In this document: positions 9,302-20,203 of the stretch, one piece after another
Layout of the letters: every line of letters begins with the position of its first letter
Position numbering within the stretch: the stretch's first letter is position 1
Notes under the pieces: generated by a model
Told to the model about the DNA's origin: nothing
Seen by the model: the letters and a program-made list of their open reading frames with translations, nothing else
Databases searched by the model: none
Made by a program: the position numbers and the translations under genes
DNA from: Paenibacillus sp. FSL H8-0332
Lineage (GTDB): Bacteria > Bacillota > Bacilli > Paenibacillales > Paenibacillaceae
Length of the DNA stretch: 64,000 nucleotides
Assembly: GCF_037963835.1 (NCBI RefSeq)
Contig: NZ_CP150145.1
Span: forward strand, 7,316,001-7,380,000
Direction: 5' to 3'

Positions 9302-10051
9302 ATGTCTACTTTTATCCTATATCCGGCGATTGATATCCGGGACGGCAAGTGTGTCCGGCTACAGCAGGGCGATTATGCCCAAGAGACGATCTATAACGAC
9401 AGTCCGGTAGAGGTGGCTAAGTCATGGGAAGAGCAGGGCGGACAGTATATCCATCTGGTGGATCTGGACGGAGCCAAAGCAGGCTGCCCCGTAAATGATG
9501 CCATCATTGGATCCATTGCCAAGCACGCGAATGTTCCTGTACAGGTCGGCGGCGGTCTCCGTACACTTGCCGATGTGGAGAAGCTGCTGGGTCTTGGTAT
9601 CAGCCGTGTAATTATCGGAACGGCAGCCATTAATGATCAGGCGTTTACAGAAGCGGTTCTTGCCAAATACGGCGACAAAGTAGCCATCGGCATCGATGCG
9701 CGCAACGGCTATGTGGCTACGCACGGCTGGCTTAATACGTCGGAGGTTCGCGCGGAAGACCTGGCCAGGGAGCTGGCCGCCAAAGGCGCAGAGACCTTCA
9801 TCTATACCGATATCTCCCGCGACGGGATGATGCAGGGGCCGAACGTGGAAGGTATTCTCTCTATGGCCAAGGCAAGCGGCCGCAGCGTAATCGCCTCCGG
9901 CGGCGTGACCAGCCTTAATGATCTGCAGCGCCTGAACGTACATAGCGGCAGCGGAATCGGCGGGGCGATTGTGGGCAAGGCGCTGTATACCGGTAATATT
10001 GATCTGGCTGAAGCGCTACAGGCCCTGGGCCAGTCCTCCGGATTGCGGTAA
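9302..10051 (+). CDS. hisA: ProFAR isomerase
   Basis: HisA is a TIM-barrel enzyme that converts ProFAR to PRFAR by an Amadori rearrangement. The 249-residue product begins [16 protein letters not shown] with the catalytic Asp, then has [10 protein letters not shown] and a phosphate-binding [12 protein letters not shown] late in the barrel; [14 protein letters not shown] carries the second catalytic Asp. It is separated from hisH by 42 bases, the largest gap within the operon, with GCGGGGAG before the ATG. Confidence 0.95.
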   Translation: MSTFILYPAIDIRDGKCVRLQQGDYAQETIYNDSPVEVAKSWEEQGGQYIHLVDLDGAKAGCPVNDAIIGSIAKHANVPVQVGGGLRTLADVEKLLGLGISRVIIGTAAINDQAFTEAVLAKYGDKVAIGIDARNGYVATHGWLNTSEVRAEDLARELAAKGAETFIYTDISRDGMMQGPNVEGILSMAKASGRSVIASGGVTSLNDLQRLNVHSGSGIGGAIVGKALYTGNIDLAEALQALGQSSGLR

Positions 10052-10077
10052 GTCTTATACTAGGGAGGGGTCTTGGA

Positions 10078-10836
10078 ATGTTGGCGAAACGGATTATTCC
10101 CTGTCTGGATGTGAAGGACGGGCGTGTGGTAAAAGGCGTGAATTTTGTGAATCTGCGCGATGCCGGAGATCCGGTGGAGCTTGCGGCGCTGTACGACCGC
10201 GAGGGCGCGGATGAGCTGGTATTCCTGGATATTTCCGCTTCTGTGGAAGGCAGAGCGACCATGATAGAAGTGGTGCGGCAGACGGCGGGAGAGATTGCCA
10301 TTCCTTTCACGGTGGGCGGGGGTATTTCGACCCCGGAAGACATGAAGCGGATTCTGCGTGCCGGAGCGGACAAAATCGGCATCAACACGGCCGCTGTCAA
10401 TAACCCCCAACTTATCCTGGAAGGGGCCCGTCACTTCGGCTCCCAGTGCATTGTAGTGGCGATGGATGCCAAATATAATGAGGCTTGGGGCGAATGGGAA
10501 GTGTATACGCACGGCGGACGTACGCCTACGGGCATCCGGGCTTTGAACTGGGCCAAGGAAGCCGAGCGGCTGGGCGCGGGTGAGATTCTGCTTACGAGTA
10601 TGGACGCGGACGGGACCAAGGACGGCTTCGACCTGAAGCTGACAGCGGCGGTCAGCGACCTGCTGAGTATTCCTGTCATTGCTTCTGGCGGGGCCGGGAA
10701 AATCGAGCATTTCTATGATGTATTTACGGAAGGCCGGGCAGATGCCGGACTTGCGGCAACCATTTTTCACTATAAAGAGATTGCTATTCATGATCTGAAG
10801 GCTGATCTGAAGCAAAGAGGAGTAGAGATCCGATGA
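10078..10836 (+). CDS. hisF: Imidazole glycerol phosphate synthase, cyclase subunit
   Basis: HisF uses ammonia from HisH to close the imidazole ring, releasing AICAR. The 252-residue TIM barrel begins [22 protein letters not shown] and carries [15 protein letters not shown] and [12 protein letters not shown] phosphate-binding loops, plus [15 protein letters not shown] with the catalytic Asp. GGAGGGG precedes the ATG. Its TGA overlaps the hisI start as ATGA. Confidence 0.96.
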   Translation: MLAKRIIPCLDVKDGRVVKGVNFVNLRDAGDPVELAALYDREGADELVFLDISASVEGRATMIEVVRQTAGEIAIPFTVGGGISTPEDMKRILRAGADKIGINTAAVNNPQLILEGARHFGSQCIVVAMDAKYNEAWGEWEVYTHGGRTPTGIRALNWAKEAERLGAGEILLTSMDADGTKDGFDLKLTAAVSDLLSIPVIASGGAGKIEHFYDVFTEGRADAGLAATIFHYKEIAIHDLKADLKQRGVEIR

Positions 10837-11552
10837 GCGAGGACAAGAAGGATATCGCACTAAGCCAGCAGGAGGCAGTGTCAGGCATCCGCTGGAATGA
10901 ATCTGGCCTGCTGCCTGCTGTCATTCAGGATGCGCGCACCCTGGAGGTATTAATGTTCGCCTATATGAATCCTGAGTCGCTGCAGCGCTCACTTACGAGC
11001 GGCCAGACCTGGTTCTGGAGCCGTTCACGCAGCGAGCTGTGGCATAAGGGGGGGACGTCCGGCAATACGCAGGCAATCACCTCGATCCATTACGATTGTG
11101 ACAGCGATACGCTGCTGGTGAAGGTAGTGCCGGAGGGTCCGGCCTGCCATACCGGGGAGAACAGCTGCTTCTTCCGCGAGATTCCGCTCGATTCATCGGC
11201 AACCGTAGCTGACACTGCCGGGGCTGCCGTGAATACTGCTGACACAGAGAGCGGCCGGTTTGCGGTACTCGGTGAGCTGGAGCGTGTCATTGCCGAGCGT
11301 GAGGTGAACCGTCCTGAGGGGGCTTACACCACTTATCTGTTCGATAAGGGTGTGGATAAGATCCTGAAGAAGGTCGGTGAGGAAGCCTCCGAGACGATCA
11401 TTGCCGCCAAAAACAAAGATAATGCTGAGCTGCGCCTGGAGGTCAGCGATCTGATCTATCACCTGCTGGTGCTGCTTCAGGAGCGCAAGCTTCCGCTGGA
11501 TGAGATTCTGGAAGAGCTGAGCGCCCGCCATGAACGGCCGCGGCGGGATTAG
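10833..11552 (+). CDS. hisI: Bifunctional phosphoribosyl-AMP cyclohydrolase / phosphoribosyl-ATP pyrophosphatase
   Basis: The 239-residue fusion performs the second and third steps of the pathway. The N-terminal cyclohydrolase half has [33 protein letters not shown] and the metal-binding DCDSD and [10 protein letters not shown]. The C-terminal half is an all-helical MazG-like pyrophosphohydrolase with [16 protein letters not shown] and [13 protein letters not shown]. An Ala/Thr-rich linker near residues 120-140 joins them. It overlaps hisF by four bases. Confidence 0.95.
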   Translation: MSEDKKDIALSQQEAVSGIRWNESGLLPAVIQDARTLEVLMFAYMNPESLQRSLTSGQTWFWSRSRSELWHKGGTSGNTQAITSIHYDCDSDTLLVKVVPEGPACHTGENSCFFREIPLDSSATVADTAGAAVNTADTESGRFAVLGELERVIAEREVNRPEGAYTTYLFDKGVDKILKKVGEEASETIIAAKNKDNAELRLEVSDLIYHLLVLLQERKLPLDEILEELSARHERPRRD

Positions 11553-11566
11553 GAGGACACTTCAGC

Positions 11567-12394
11567 ATGCACATCGATTATCATACCCATCATGAACGCT
11601 GCGGCCATGCCGTCGGGAAGCTGGAGGAGTATGTGCAGCGGGGCATCGCTCTGGGTCTGGATCAGCTCGGGCTGTCGGATCATCTGCCGCTTATCCATGT
11701 CGACCCGGACCACTACTATCCCGAGATGGCTATGCCTCTTGCGGAGCTTCCGCGTTATGTGGAGGAATGCCTTACGCTGAAGGAGCGTTACCGTGGAACG
11801 ATTGAGCTGCGTGTAGGGCTTGAAGCGGATTATATCGAAGGATATGAGGATCAGATCCGCGAGCTTTTGGCACCGTATCCGTGGGATTATCTGATCGGGT
11901 CTGTACATTTCCTTGGGGAATGGGATATTACGGACCACCGGCAGACCCATGGCTGGGAAGGTCAGGATGTAATGGACGTATACCGCCGCTATTATGATGC
12001 TGTACAGAAGTCGGCGTTATCGGGATTATATGATATTATAGGACATATGGATGTCATCAAAAGGTTCGGTTACGGACCCCGGACGCCGGAGGACCTGGCG
12101 GAGGCCAGAGCGCTTGAGCTGGATACGCTGAAGATCATCGCCCGCAGCGGAATCGCCATGGAGCTGAATGCTTCCGGGCTGACCAAGCCGTGTGCCGAGA
12201 TGTTCCCGGCAGAGCATGTGCTCGTCCAGGCGCTGGAGCTAGGCATTCCGCTCACGGTTGGCTCTGATGCGCATGATCCCATGAAGCTGGGAGACGGCTT
12301 AACAGAGGCCCGGGACATGCTCTGGCGCACCGGCTTCCGCGAACTGGCCGTCTTTGAAGGACGCCGCCGTACATCTGTTCCGTTCAACGTATAA
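11567..12394 (+). CDS. hisK: PHP-family histidinol-phosphatase
   Basis: The 275-residue product belongs to the PHP metal-dependent phosphatases: DYHTHHERCGHA at the N terminus, GLEADYIEGYE near residue 85, DYLIGSVHFLG near residue 110, IGHMDVIKRFG near residue 160 and SDAHDP near the end supply the metal ligands. As the next-to-last gene of the his operon it most likely dephosphorylates histidinol phosphate, the step before HisD. An AGGAGGA lies upstream of the ATG. The aminotransferase HisC is missing from the operon and must be encoded elsewhere. Confidence 0.85.
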   Translation: MHIDYHTHHERCGHAVGKLEEYVQRGIALGLDQLGLSDHLPLIHVDPDHYYPEMAMPLAELPRYVEECLTLKERYRGTIELRVGLEADYIEGYEDQIRELLAPYPWDYLIGSVHFLGEWDITDHRQTHGWEGQDVMDVYRRYYDAVQKSALSGLYDIIGHMDVIKRFGYGPRTPEDLAEARALELDTLKIIARSGIAMELNASGLTKPCAEMFPAEHVLVQALELGIPLTVGSDAHDPMKLGDGLTEARDMLWRTGFRELAVFEGRRRTSVPFNV

Positions 12395-12417
12395 ATTTAT
12401 AATCCCAGGAGGGTACT

Positions 12418-13365
12418 ATGCATCATCAATTACGGATTTTTTCCGGTTCGTCGAATCCGAAGCTTGCCGCTGATATTGCGGAGCGCCTTGGTGCGCCGCT
12501 TGGTCTGATCAAGCTGACACGTTTCAAAAGCGGCGAGATTTATGTGCATTATGAAGAGAGCATCCGGAACTGCGACGTATTTTTGGTGCAATCCCTGGCT
12601 CATCCGATTAACGAGCTGTTTGTAGAGCTGCTGGTCATGATTGATGCAGCCAAACGTGCATCGGCCAGAACGGTGAACATTATCGTCCCTTATTACGGGT
12701 ATGCCCGGCAGGAGCGCAAATCTGCACCACGTGAGCCGATCTCGGCCAAAATGGTTGCTGATGTGCTGACCACCGCCGGCGCAACGCGGGTAATTACGAT
12801 TGATCTGCATGCCGCAGCCATACAGGGATTCTTCAATATTCCGGTCGACCATCTGACAGCGCTCGATCTGATCAGCGGTTACTTGAAGGTGAAGGGTCTT
12901 ACCGATCTGGTCGTAGTATCGCCGGATGCGGGACGCGCCTCCATGGCGGAGAAGCTGGCCAGCCGGCTGGATTCGCCGTTCGCCATCATGATCAAGAAAC
13001 GTCCGGCCCATAATGAATCGGTAATTACGCATGTTATCGGGGATGTTGAAGGCAGAACGCCGATCATTATAGAGGATCTCATTGATACCGGAACGACCAT
13101 CGTCAATGTGGTGGAGGGTCTGAAGGAGCGGGGCGCCCGGAACAGCATCGTCTGTGCTACGCACGGCCTGTTCTCCGGAGACGCGCTTGAGCGGATGGAC
13201 CATCCCAATATTGACGAGATTGTCGTCACAGATTCGATAGCCCTGCCGGATGAGCATTCCAGCAGGTTCGCAGTGCTCTCGGTAGCCCCCATGCTGGCTG
13301 AGGCCACACGAATTATTATCGAGGGCGGTTCCATAGATAAGCTATTCAGAGACGCAGGGATTTAA
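12418..13365 (+). CDS. Ribose-phosphate pyrophosphokinase paralogue
   Basis: The 315-residue product aligns over its full length with PRPP synthetases: FSGSSNPKLAADIAERLG, FKSGEIYVHYEESIR, NIIVPYYGYARQERKSAPREPISAK with the ATP-binding region, DLHAAAIQGFF with the metal His, the flexible-loop KKRPAHNES, and the PRPP loop IIEDLIDTGTT. Several signatures differ from housekeeping Prs, for example PDAGRA where PDxGGV is usual. It is co-oriented at the end of the his operon 23 bases after hisK, so it may supply PRPP to HisG. The main prs gene is expected elsewhere, so no symbol is assigned. Confidence 0.85.
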   Translation: MHHQLRIFSGSSNPKLAADIAERLGAPLGLIKLTRFKSGEIYVHYEESIRNCDVFLVQSLAHPINELFVELLVMIDAAKRASARTVNIIVPYYGYARQERKSAPREPISAKMVADVLTTAGATRVITIDLHAAAIQGFFNIPVDHLTALDLISGYLKVKGLTDLVVVSPDAGRASMAEKLASRLDSPFAIMIKKRPAHNESVITHVIGDVEGRTPIIIEDLIDTGTTIVNVVEGLKERGARNSIVCATHGLFSGDALERMDHPNIDEIVVTDSIALPDEHSSRFAVLSVAPMLAEATRIIIEGGSIDKLFRDAGI

Positions 13366-13382
13366 CGCCTGCGTCTTTTTTT
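13350..13382 (+). terminator. Intrinsic terminator of the his operon
   Basis: AGACGCAGG and CCTGCGTCT form a nine-base-pair stem followed by a run of T. The stem includes the last codons of the PRPP synthetase paralogue and the stop codon lies in its loop. Confidence 0.9.
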
Positions 13383-13479
13383 TGTGAATGAGCCATGAAG
13401 CAGGCCCTGAGGCTGTATTTTCCCAAGCTTTCCCCTCCCCTTAGCTCTCTCTGGAGATTGAGAATCTGATTGCCACATG

Positions 13480-13488
13480 TGGTATACT
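13480..13488 (+). promoter_or_regulatory. Extended -10 promoter upstream of the TPR gene
   Basis: TGGTATACT fits an extended -10 element. A weak TTGAGA lies 19 bases before TATACT. The element is about 85 bases upstream of the chosen start. Confidence 0.4.
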
Positions 13489-13571
13489 GTGTGAAGAAGA
13501 CAGCCGAGACCATAAATGGAAACGAACAGGTAAGGCTAGGGAAGCTGAAACAAGGGAGGTGCCTTGCTTCC

Positions 13572-15329
13572 ATGATAGAGAGAACTTCAGAGAATGTCGC
13601 GGAGAACAGTAATATCATTCCGGTCACTCTGGATGCCAATTTTTTCTTTGAAAGAGCCGTACGGTCGCTGGACCGCTTTCAATATGATAAGGCATTAAAG
13701 AATTTTCGCAAAGCTGTTGAATATGAGCCGGATAATCCGGTGAATCATTGCAATATGGCGGGTATATTATCTGAGATGGGCAATTACACCGCCTCTAACG
13801 AGATTCTCATCCATGTCCTGGAGAAGATTGACCCTGCTATGACGGAATGCCATTTCTATATGGCTAATAACTTCGCTAATATGGAAAGCTTTGAAGAGGC
13901 GGAGCGTTCGCTGGTCACCTATCTGGAGGAGGACGCCAGCGGTGAGTTCATGGCCGAATCCGAAGAACTGATGGAGCTGCTGCAATATGAGCTGAACCGG
14001 CCTGCTCCGCTGGTGCGTATCCGCAGCCGTGAGGGAGTCGTAGAACATGACCGGGCGCGGAGTCTGCTGGAGGAGGGCAAGTTCCCTCAGGCTGTAGAGC
14101 TGCTGGAGGAGATAACTGCCAATACTCCGGATTTTTTGGCTGCGCATAATAATCTGGCGCTCGCCCATTTCTATATGGGCCGGTTCGCCAAGGCGAAGGC
14201 ATGTCTGAATGAAGTGCTGAGGCAGGACCCCGGCAATTTGCACGCCCTGTGTAATATGGCTATCTTCTTACAGTATGCAGGGGACAAGGAGCAGCTTGAG
14301 AGGTTGCTGGGTATGCTTGAAGCGACTGTGCCATTCCATCAGGAGCATGTGTTCAAAATGGCCACAACGATGGGAATCCTGGGCCGGCACACCGCCGCTT
14401 ACAGCCATTTCCGCCGTCTGCTGAAGGACGAGGAGGTGGCCGGAGACGCTGGCCTGTATCATTACTGTGCGGCGGCGGCAAGCAATAGCGGCCTGTACAG
14501 TGAAGCTCTGCGCTGCTGGAGACAGGCCGCCAAGCTGGACCCTGATTCTGCGGTCCCGGCGTTCTTCCTGTCCCAGCTCCAGCATGCCCGGACAGAAGGG
14601 CGCCCTATGCCTGCTGTCAGCTATAACTATCAGCTGCCCTTCCAGGAGCAGCTGAAGCAGTGGAAGGGCAATACGGGCAGGTTCACTGAAGAAGTGCGGA
14701 ATAATCCGCTGCTGCGCGCCTCGTTCTTCTGGGCGCTGCGCTATGGCGATTCCGCTACGAAGCTTCAGGTGACCGAGGCTCTGCGCTGGATTGAGGATGA
14801 GGACATGTCCGAGGTGCTGCGCAAAGTGCTGGAGCAAGAGCCGCTCCAGGAGGACCGGCTGCAGGAGGCGGCATTGTTCAGCCTTCAGCGGCTGATCGGA
14901 GAGAACCTGAATGAAGCTGTCAGCTCGCCCGGCGAAGAGCAGGAGCCTGCGGCTGCTCCCGCCTCCAAGGGGACGCTGCCGGAATGGAGAGAAGACTGGC
15001 AGCGGATTATGGATCATGCAGCGGCCATGATGGACCGCAGATATGATGCGGTCCAGAAGAAGGATGCGGAGCACATCTGGAAGCAGTTCATCGGCAGCCT
15101 GTACCCGGATGTACCGCTGTTCCGCAATGACGGCGGCTGGTGCGCTGCACTGGAGTATCTGACGGCCCGGCTGCATGGGCAGCCGGTTACGTTCCGTGAG
15201 GCTGCCCAGCGTTATGGTGTGTCGGTCTCGATGGTAAGCCGTTATGCACGGCGGATTGACAGCGAATGTGATATCCGGGCCATGCTGCCCGGAACCGGCG
15301 GCTTATCGCCGTCCACCACCCGTATTTAA
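13572..15329 (+). CDS. yvcD: Tetratricopeptide-repeat protein, YvcD-like
   Basis: The frame is open from 13470, but GGGAGGTG ten bases before the ATG at 13572 marks the likely start, giving 585 residues. The N-terminal two thirds are TPR-type helical repeats, for example KALKNFRKAVEYEPDNPVNHCNMA and GRFAKAKACLNEVLRQDPGNLHALCNMA, which mediate protein contacts. The last 80 residues contain a possible helix-turn-helix, TFREAAQRYGVSVSMVSRYARRI. Its place before trxB matches B. subtilis yvcD. The partner and role are unknown. Confidence 0.8.
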   Translation: MIERTSENVAENSNIIPVTLDANFFFERAVRSLDRFQYDKALKNFRKAVEYEPDNPVNHCNMAGILSEMGNYTASNEILIHVLEKIDPAMTECHFYMANNFANMESFEEAERSLVTYLEEDASGEFMAESEELMELLQYELNRPAPLVRIRSREGVVEHDRARSLLEEGKFPQAVELLEEITANTPDFLAAHNNLALAHFYMGRFAKAKACLNEVLRQDPGNLHALCNMAIFLQYAGDKEQLERLLGMLEATVPFHQEHVFKMATTMGILGRHTAAYSHFRRLLKDEEVAGDAGLYHYCAAAASNSGLYSEALRCWRQAAKLDPDSAVPAFFLSQLQHARTEGRPMPAVSYNYQLPFQEQLKQWKGNTGRFTEEVRNNPLLRASFFWALRYGDSATKLQVTEALRWIEDEDMSEVLRKVLEQEPLQEDRLQEAALFSLQRLIGENLNEAVSSPGEEQEPAAAPASKGTLPEWREDWQRIMDHAAAMMDRRYDAVQKKDAEHIWKQFIGSLYPDVPLFRNDGGWCAALEYLTARLHGQPVTFREAAQRYGVSVSMVSRYARRIDSECDIRAMLPGTGGLSPSTTRI

Positions 15330-15374
15330 GCATTACTGCTGTAAGACAAACCTACTTGTAAGGAGGCCAATGTA

Positions 15375-16328
15375 ATGTACAAAACGATTGTAATCGGAAC
15401 AGGCCCGGCCGGGCTGACTGCCGCGATTTATCTGGCGCGTGCGAACCTGAGCCCGCTGGTAATTGAAGGCTTGCAGCCGGGGGGACAACTGACAACGACG
15501 ACAGAAGTGGAGAACTTTCCAGGCTTCCCCGAAGGGATTCTGGGTCCGGACCTGATGGACAATATGCGCAAGCAGGCAGAACGCTTCGGCGCTGAATTCA
15601 AGAATGGCTGGGTGGAGTCCGTGGACTTCTCACAGCGTCCGTTCAAGGTAACAGTGGACGGAATGGGTGTATTGGAAGCGGAGTCGGTCATTATTTCAAC
15701 CGGGGCCTCTGCAAGATATCTGGGTATCCCGGGCGAGCAGGAGAATGTGGGACGCGGGGTCAGCACCTGTGCGACCTGTGACGGCTTCTTTTTCCGTAAT
15801 AAAAAGATTGTCGTCGTCGGCGGCGGGGACTCCGCTATGGAGGAAGCCAGCTTCCTGACCCGCTTTGCGTCCAGCGTAACGCTGGTTCACCGCCGTCCCG
15901 AGCTGCGTGCCTCGAAGATTATGCAGGACCGGGCGCGTGACAACAGCAAGGTCACCTGGGCCTTGAACCGCACACCGGTTGAAGTAACGGTAGGAGAGAC
16001 CGGAGTGAAGGGCCTTACGGTGCTTAATAATGAGACAGGTCTGACAGAGCTGGTAGAGGCAGACGGCGTGTTCGTAGCGATTGGACACACACCGAATACA
16101 GCCTTCTTGGGCGGGCAGATCAACACGGATGCCAATGGCTATATTGTGGTGAACCCAGGTACCACCGAGACCAACATCCCCGGTGTATTTGCCTGCGGCG
16201 ATGTGCAGGATACACGTTACCGTCAAGCGATATCGGCAGCGGGAACCGGCTGTATGGCCGCCATGGATGCTGAGAAGTTCCTGGAAGGCACGATGGTGCA
16301 CGACTGGAGCGAATCGCTGGACAAATAA
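15375..16328 (+). CDS. trxB: Thioredoxin reductase
   Basis: TrxB moves electrons from NADPH through FAD and a redox disulfide to thioredoxin. The 317-residue product has the FAD motif [16 protein letters not shown] at the start, the redox-active CATC in [11 protein letters not shown] near residue 135, the NADPH-binding [13 protein letters not shown] and the late [17 protein letters not shown] strong AAGGAGG lies before the ATG. Position between the TPR gene and the yvcJKL region matches B. subtilis. Confidence 0.96.
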   Translation: MYKTIVIGTGPAGLTAAIYLARANLSPLVIEGLQPGGQLTTTTEVENFPGFPEGILGPDLMDNMRKQAERFGAEFKNGWVESVDFSQRPFKVTVDGMGVLEAESVIISTGASARYLGIPGEQENVGRGVSTCATCDGFFFRNKKIVVVGGGDSAMEEASFLTRFASSVTLVHRRPELRASKIMQDRARDNSKVTWALNRTPVEVTVGETGVKGLTVLNNETGLTELVEADGVFVAIGHTPNTAFLGGQINTDANGYIVVNPGTTETNIPGVFACGDVQDTRYRQAISAAGTGCMAAMDAEKFLEGTMVHDWSESLDK

Positions 16329-16382
16329 CGGGTTTACAAGAATTACCCACACAGTTAAAATGTATTTAATTAGATAAGATAC

Positions 16383-16472
16383 CCACTAGGGGAGTCTGAA
16401 TAGGCTGAGACGGGAAAATTGAATTTCCGGACCCTTGAACCTGATCTGGATCATACCAGCGTAGGAAAGTGG
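16383..16472 (+). ncRNA. TPP riboswitch
   Basis: The leader contains the conserved THI-box elements: GGGGAGTCTGAATAGGCTGAGA, split around the CTGAGA core, then GACCCTTGAACCTGATCTGG and TACCAGCGTAGGAAAGTGG. The outer CCACT and AGTGG ends pair as P1. It binds thiamine pyrophosphate and controls the downstream thiC through the terminator at 16521-16548. Confidence 0.95.
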
Positions 16473-16520
16473 AGTCGGACCTTTTTTGAATACAGTCTTA
16501 TTTGGCTGTTCCTTTAATAA

Positions 16521-16548
16521 AGCCGCTCCAGGTGGAGCGGCTTTTTGA
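16521..16548 (+). terminator. Riboswitch-controlled terminator upstream of thiC
   Basis: AGCCGCTCCA and TGGAGCGGCT pair and are followed by five T. It lies between the TPP aptamer and thiC, the expected expression platform. Confidence 0.85.
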
Positions 16549-18330
<1,782 letters not shown>

Positions 18331-18366
18331 CATAGCTGCTAATACAGCGGAATCGTAACATTCTCA

Positions 18367-18408
18367 GACTATCTCCCAAGCTGAAAGGCTTGCGGGGATA
18401 GTCTTTTT
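18367..18408 (+). terminator. Intrinsic terminator after thiC
   Basis: GACTATCTCCCAAGC pairs with GCTTGCGGGGATAGTC around a six-base loop, followed by five T. Confidence 0.85.
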
Positions 18409-18414
18409 ATAGTT

Positions 18415-18430
18415 AGTGATTACAATCACA
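18415..18430. promoter_or_regulatory. Crp/Fnr-type operator
   Basis: AGTGATTACAATCACA contains the perfect palindrome GTGATT-AC-AATCAC and fits the TGTGA-N6-TCACA consensus of Fnr/Crp regulators with one mismatch. It lies about 75 bases before a DUF1858/hemerythrin gene pair, with TATGCTAAGCT about 25-35 bases further on as a possible -10 region, close to the spacing of an Fnr-activated promoter. Confidence 0.6.
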
Positions 18431-18497
18431 ATTCACCACTGTACCCTATGCTAAGCTGTTGTTGAGAAGAATTCTCATTAGTGAGGTGTGCAAGAGA

Positions 18498-18725
18498 ATG
18501 AGCAAAGCGTTGAAGCTGGATGAATCCATCTTTGAGCTGGTAACCCGGCACCCGGAAGTGGTTGAGATCATGGTGGAGCTGGGTTTCCGTGATATTGCGA
18601 AGCCTGGAATGCTGCAGACTGCAGGACGATTCATGACCCTGTCCAAAGGAATGAAATTAAAAAAAATAGAGCTGGAAACCGTTCGGCTGGCCTTTCAGCA
18701 GCATGGTTTCGAGATTATAGAATAG
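18498..18725 (+). CDS. DUF1858 domain protein
   Basis: GTGAGGTG nine bases before the ATG at 18498 sets the start and gives 75 residues. The protein MSKALKLDESIFELVTRHPEVVEIMVELGF with the later GRFMTLSKGMKLKK matches the small DUF1858 family, often found with or fused to hemerythrin-like DUF438 proteins and thought to work in anaerobic or nitrosative stress. It lies 14 bases before such a gene. The biochemical role is not known. Confidence 0.85.
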   Translation: MSKALKLDESIFELVTRHPEVVEIMVELGFRDIAKPGMLQTAGRFMTLSKGMKLKKIELETVRLAFQQHGFEIIE

Positions 18726-18739
18726 AAGGAGAGATTACG

Positions 18740-20002
18740 ATGAGCGAACTGATTAATAACCGCGAGGTCGATGTGCAGGAACAGACACGCCGCCAGGCTA
18801 TGCTGAGAGAGATCATCAAGGAGCTGCATGCGGGCAAAAGCGTGGAGGAGGTTAAGGCGCGTTTTGAAGAAGCGGTAGGCGATGTTACGGTGGAGGAAAT
18901 CTCCGCCATGGAGCACTCCCTGATGACCGAGGAAGGCATTCCGGTAGAGGAAGTACAGCGCCTCTGCTCCGTGCATACGGCAATCTTCAAGGGCTCGATT
19001 GAACAGATTCACCGTTCTTCTAAGCCTGAGGAGCAGCCGGGTCATCCCGTGCATACGTTCAAGCTGGAGAACCGGGAGATCGAACGTCTGGTCAACTTCC
19101 GGCTGGAGCTGCATGCGGATAAGTTCAAGAAGAACGCCAGCGATGAGATTATTTTCAAGCTGCTGGAGGACCTGAGTCTGCTGCTCGATCTTGACAAGCA
19201 CTACAGCCGCAAGGAGAATCTGCTCTTCCCTTACCTGGAGAAGTACGGCATATACGGTCCTACGAAGGTAATGTGGGGAGTGGATGACGGAATCCGCAAT
19301 ATGATCAAGGAAGCCAAGAAGGCGCTTAGCGCCTATGGCGGGGATAGTGGGCAGATTACAGCCGCACTGGAAGAGATCATTAAGGAAGTCAATGAGATGA
19401 TCTTCAAGGAAGAGAATATTCTGCTCCCGATGGCGCTGGATAAGCTGACTGAGGATGAGTGGGTCAAAATCGCCCGCGAAAGCGATGAAATCGGCTTCTG
19501 CCTGACAGCGCCGGACCAAGAATGGATACCGGAACGTGCGGCGGAGCCTGAGGGCGCCGGTGTTCCGGCGGAAGAAGGGGAAGGTCTGTCCCCGCAGGGC
19601 TTCATCCGGTTCGAGACCGGGCTGCTGTCGCTCCACCAGCTTGAGACGCTGATGAATCATCTGCCGGTCGACCTCACCTTTATCGACGAGAACGATGTCG
19701 TCCGCTACTTCTCGCATGGCAAGGAACGAATCTTCGCCCGGACGAAGGCCGTCATCGGCCGCACCGTGCAGAACTGCCATCCGCCGCAAAGCGTGCATGT
19801 TGTTGAGAAGCTGTTGGCTGATTTCAAGGCCGGAGTGAAGGATGCCGAGGATTTCTGGATTAACATCAAGGATAAATTCATCTATATCCGTTATTTCGCT
19901 GTGCGGGATGCAGACGGCCGTTATATGGGGACGCTGGAATTCACCCAGAATATCGCACCAATCCGGGCCCTTGAGGGCCAGAAGCGGATTTTGTCCGAAT
20001 AG
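18740..20002 (+). CDS. DUF438 / hemerythrin-like / PAS domain protein
   Basis: The 420-residue protein has an N-terminal DUF438 helical domain (about 1-70), a hemerythrin-like four-helix region (about 85-240) with possible metal ligands in LELHADKF, LDKHYSRKENLLFPYLEKYG and FKEENILLPMA, then a C-terminal PAS domain (about 290-410). Such proteins are proposed to sense or bind O2 or NO, or to repair iron centres. The upstream Fnr-type palindrome supports oxygen-responsive expression together with the DUF1858 gene. The ligand is inferred, not seen. Confidence 0.85.
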   Translation: MSELINNREVDVQEQTRRQAMLREIIKELHAGKSVEEVKARFEEAVGDVTVEEISAMEHSLMTEEGIPVEEVQRLCSVHTAIFKGSIEQIHRSSKPEEQPGHPVHTFKLENREIERLVNFRLELHADKFKKNASDEIIFKLLEDLSLLLDLDKHYSRKENLLFPYLEKYGIYGPTKVMWGVDDGIRNMIKEAKKALSAYGGDSGQITAALEEIIKEVNEMIFKEENILLPMALDKLTEDEWVKIARESDEIGFCLTAPDQEWIPERAAEPEGAGVPAEEGEGLSPQGFIRFETGLLSLHQLETLMNHLPVDLTFIDENDVVRYFSHGKERIFARTKAVIGRTVQNCHPPQSVHVVEKLLADFKAGVKDAEDFWINIKDKFIYIRYFAVRDADGRYMGTLEFTQNIAPIRALEGQKRILSE

Positions 20003-20043
20003 CATTAAGGTATCTGGCACCCTACAATAGAAGAGAATGAACG

Positions 20044-20077
20044 GACTTTCTTGCCTGCCTGGTGAGAAAGTCTTTTT
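20044..20077 (+). terminator. Intrinsic terminator
   Basis: GACTTTCTTGCC pairs imperfectly with GGTGAGAAAGTC and is followed by five T. Confidence 0.8.
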
Positions 20078-20126
20078 GTTAACAAATAAGAACTGAAGTC
20101 CATTGCCCCGGGTGTATCGCCTTTCC

Positions 20127-20155
20127 TTGACCGCAGGGGAGCCTTCTATTATAGT
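20127..20155 (+). promoter_or_regulatory. Sigma-A promoter of glcK
   Basis: TTGACC and TATAGT are separated by exactly 17 bases, about 50 bases before the glcK start. Confidence 0.7.
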
Positions 20156-20203
20156 GGGTACGTAGGATTAACTATTTTAGCATAGAAAAAGGTGGCTTGT
20201 AAC

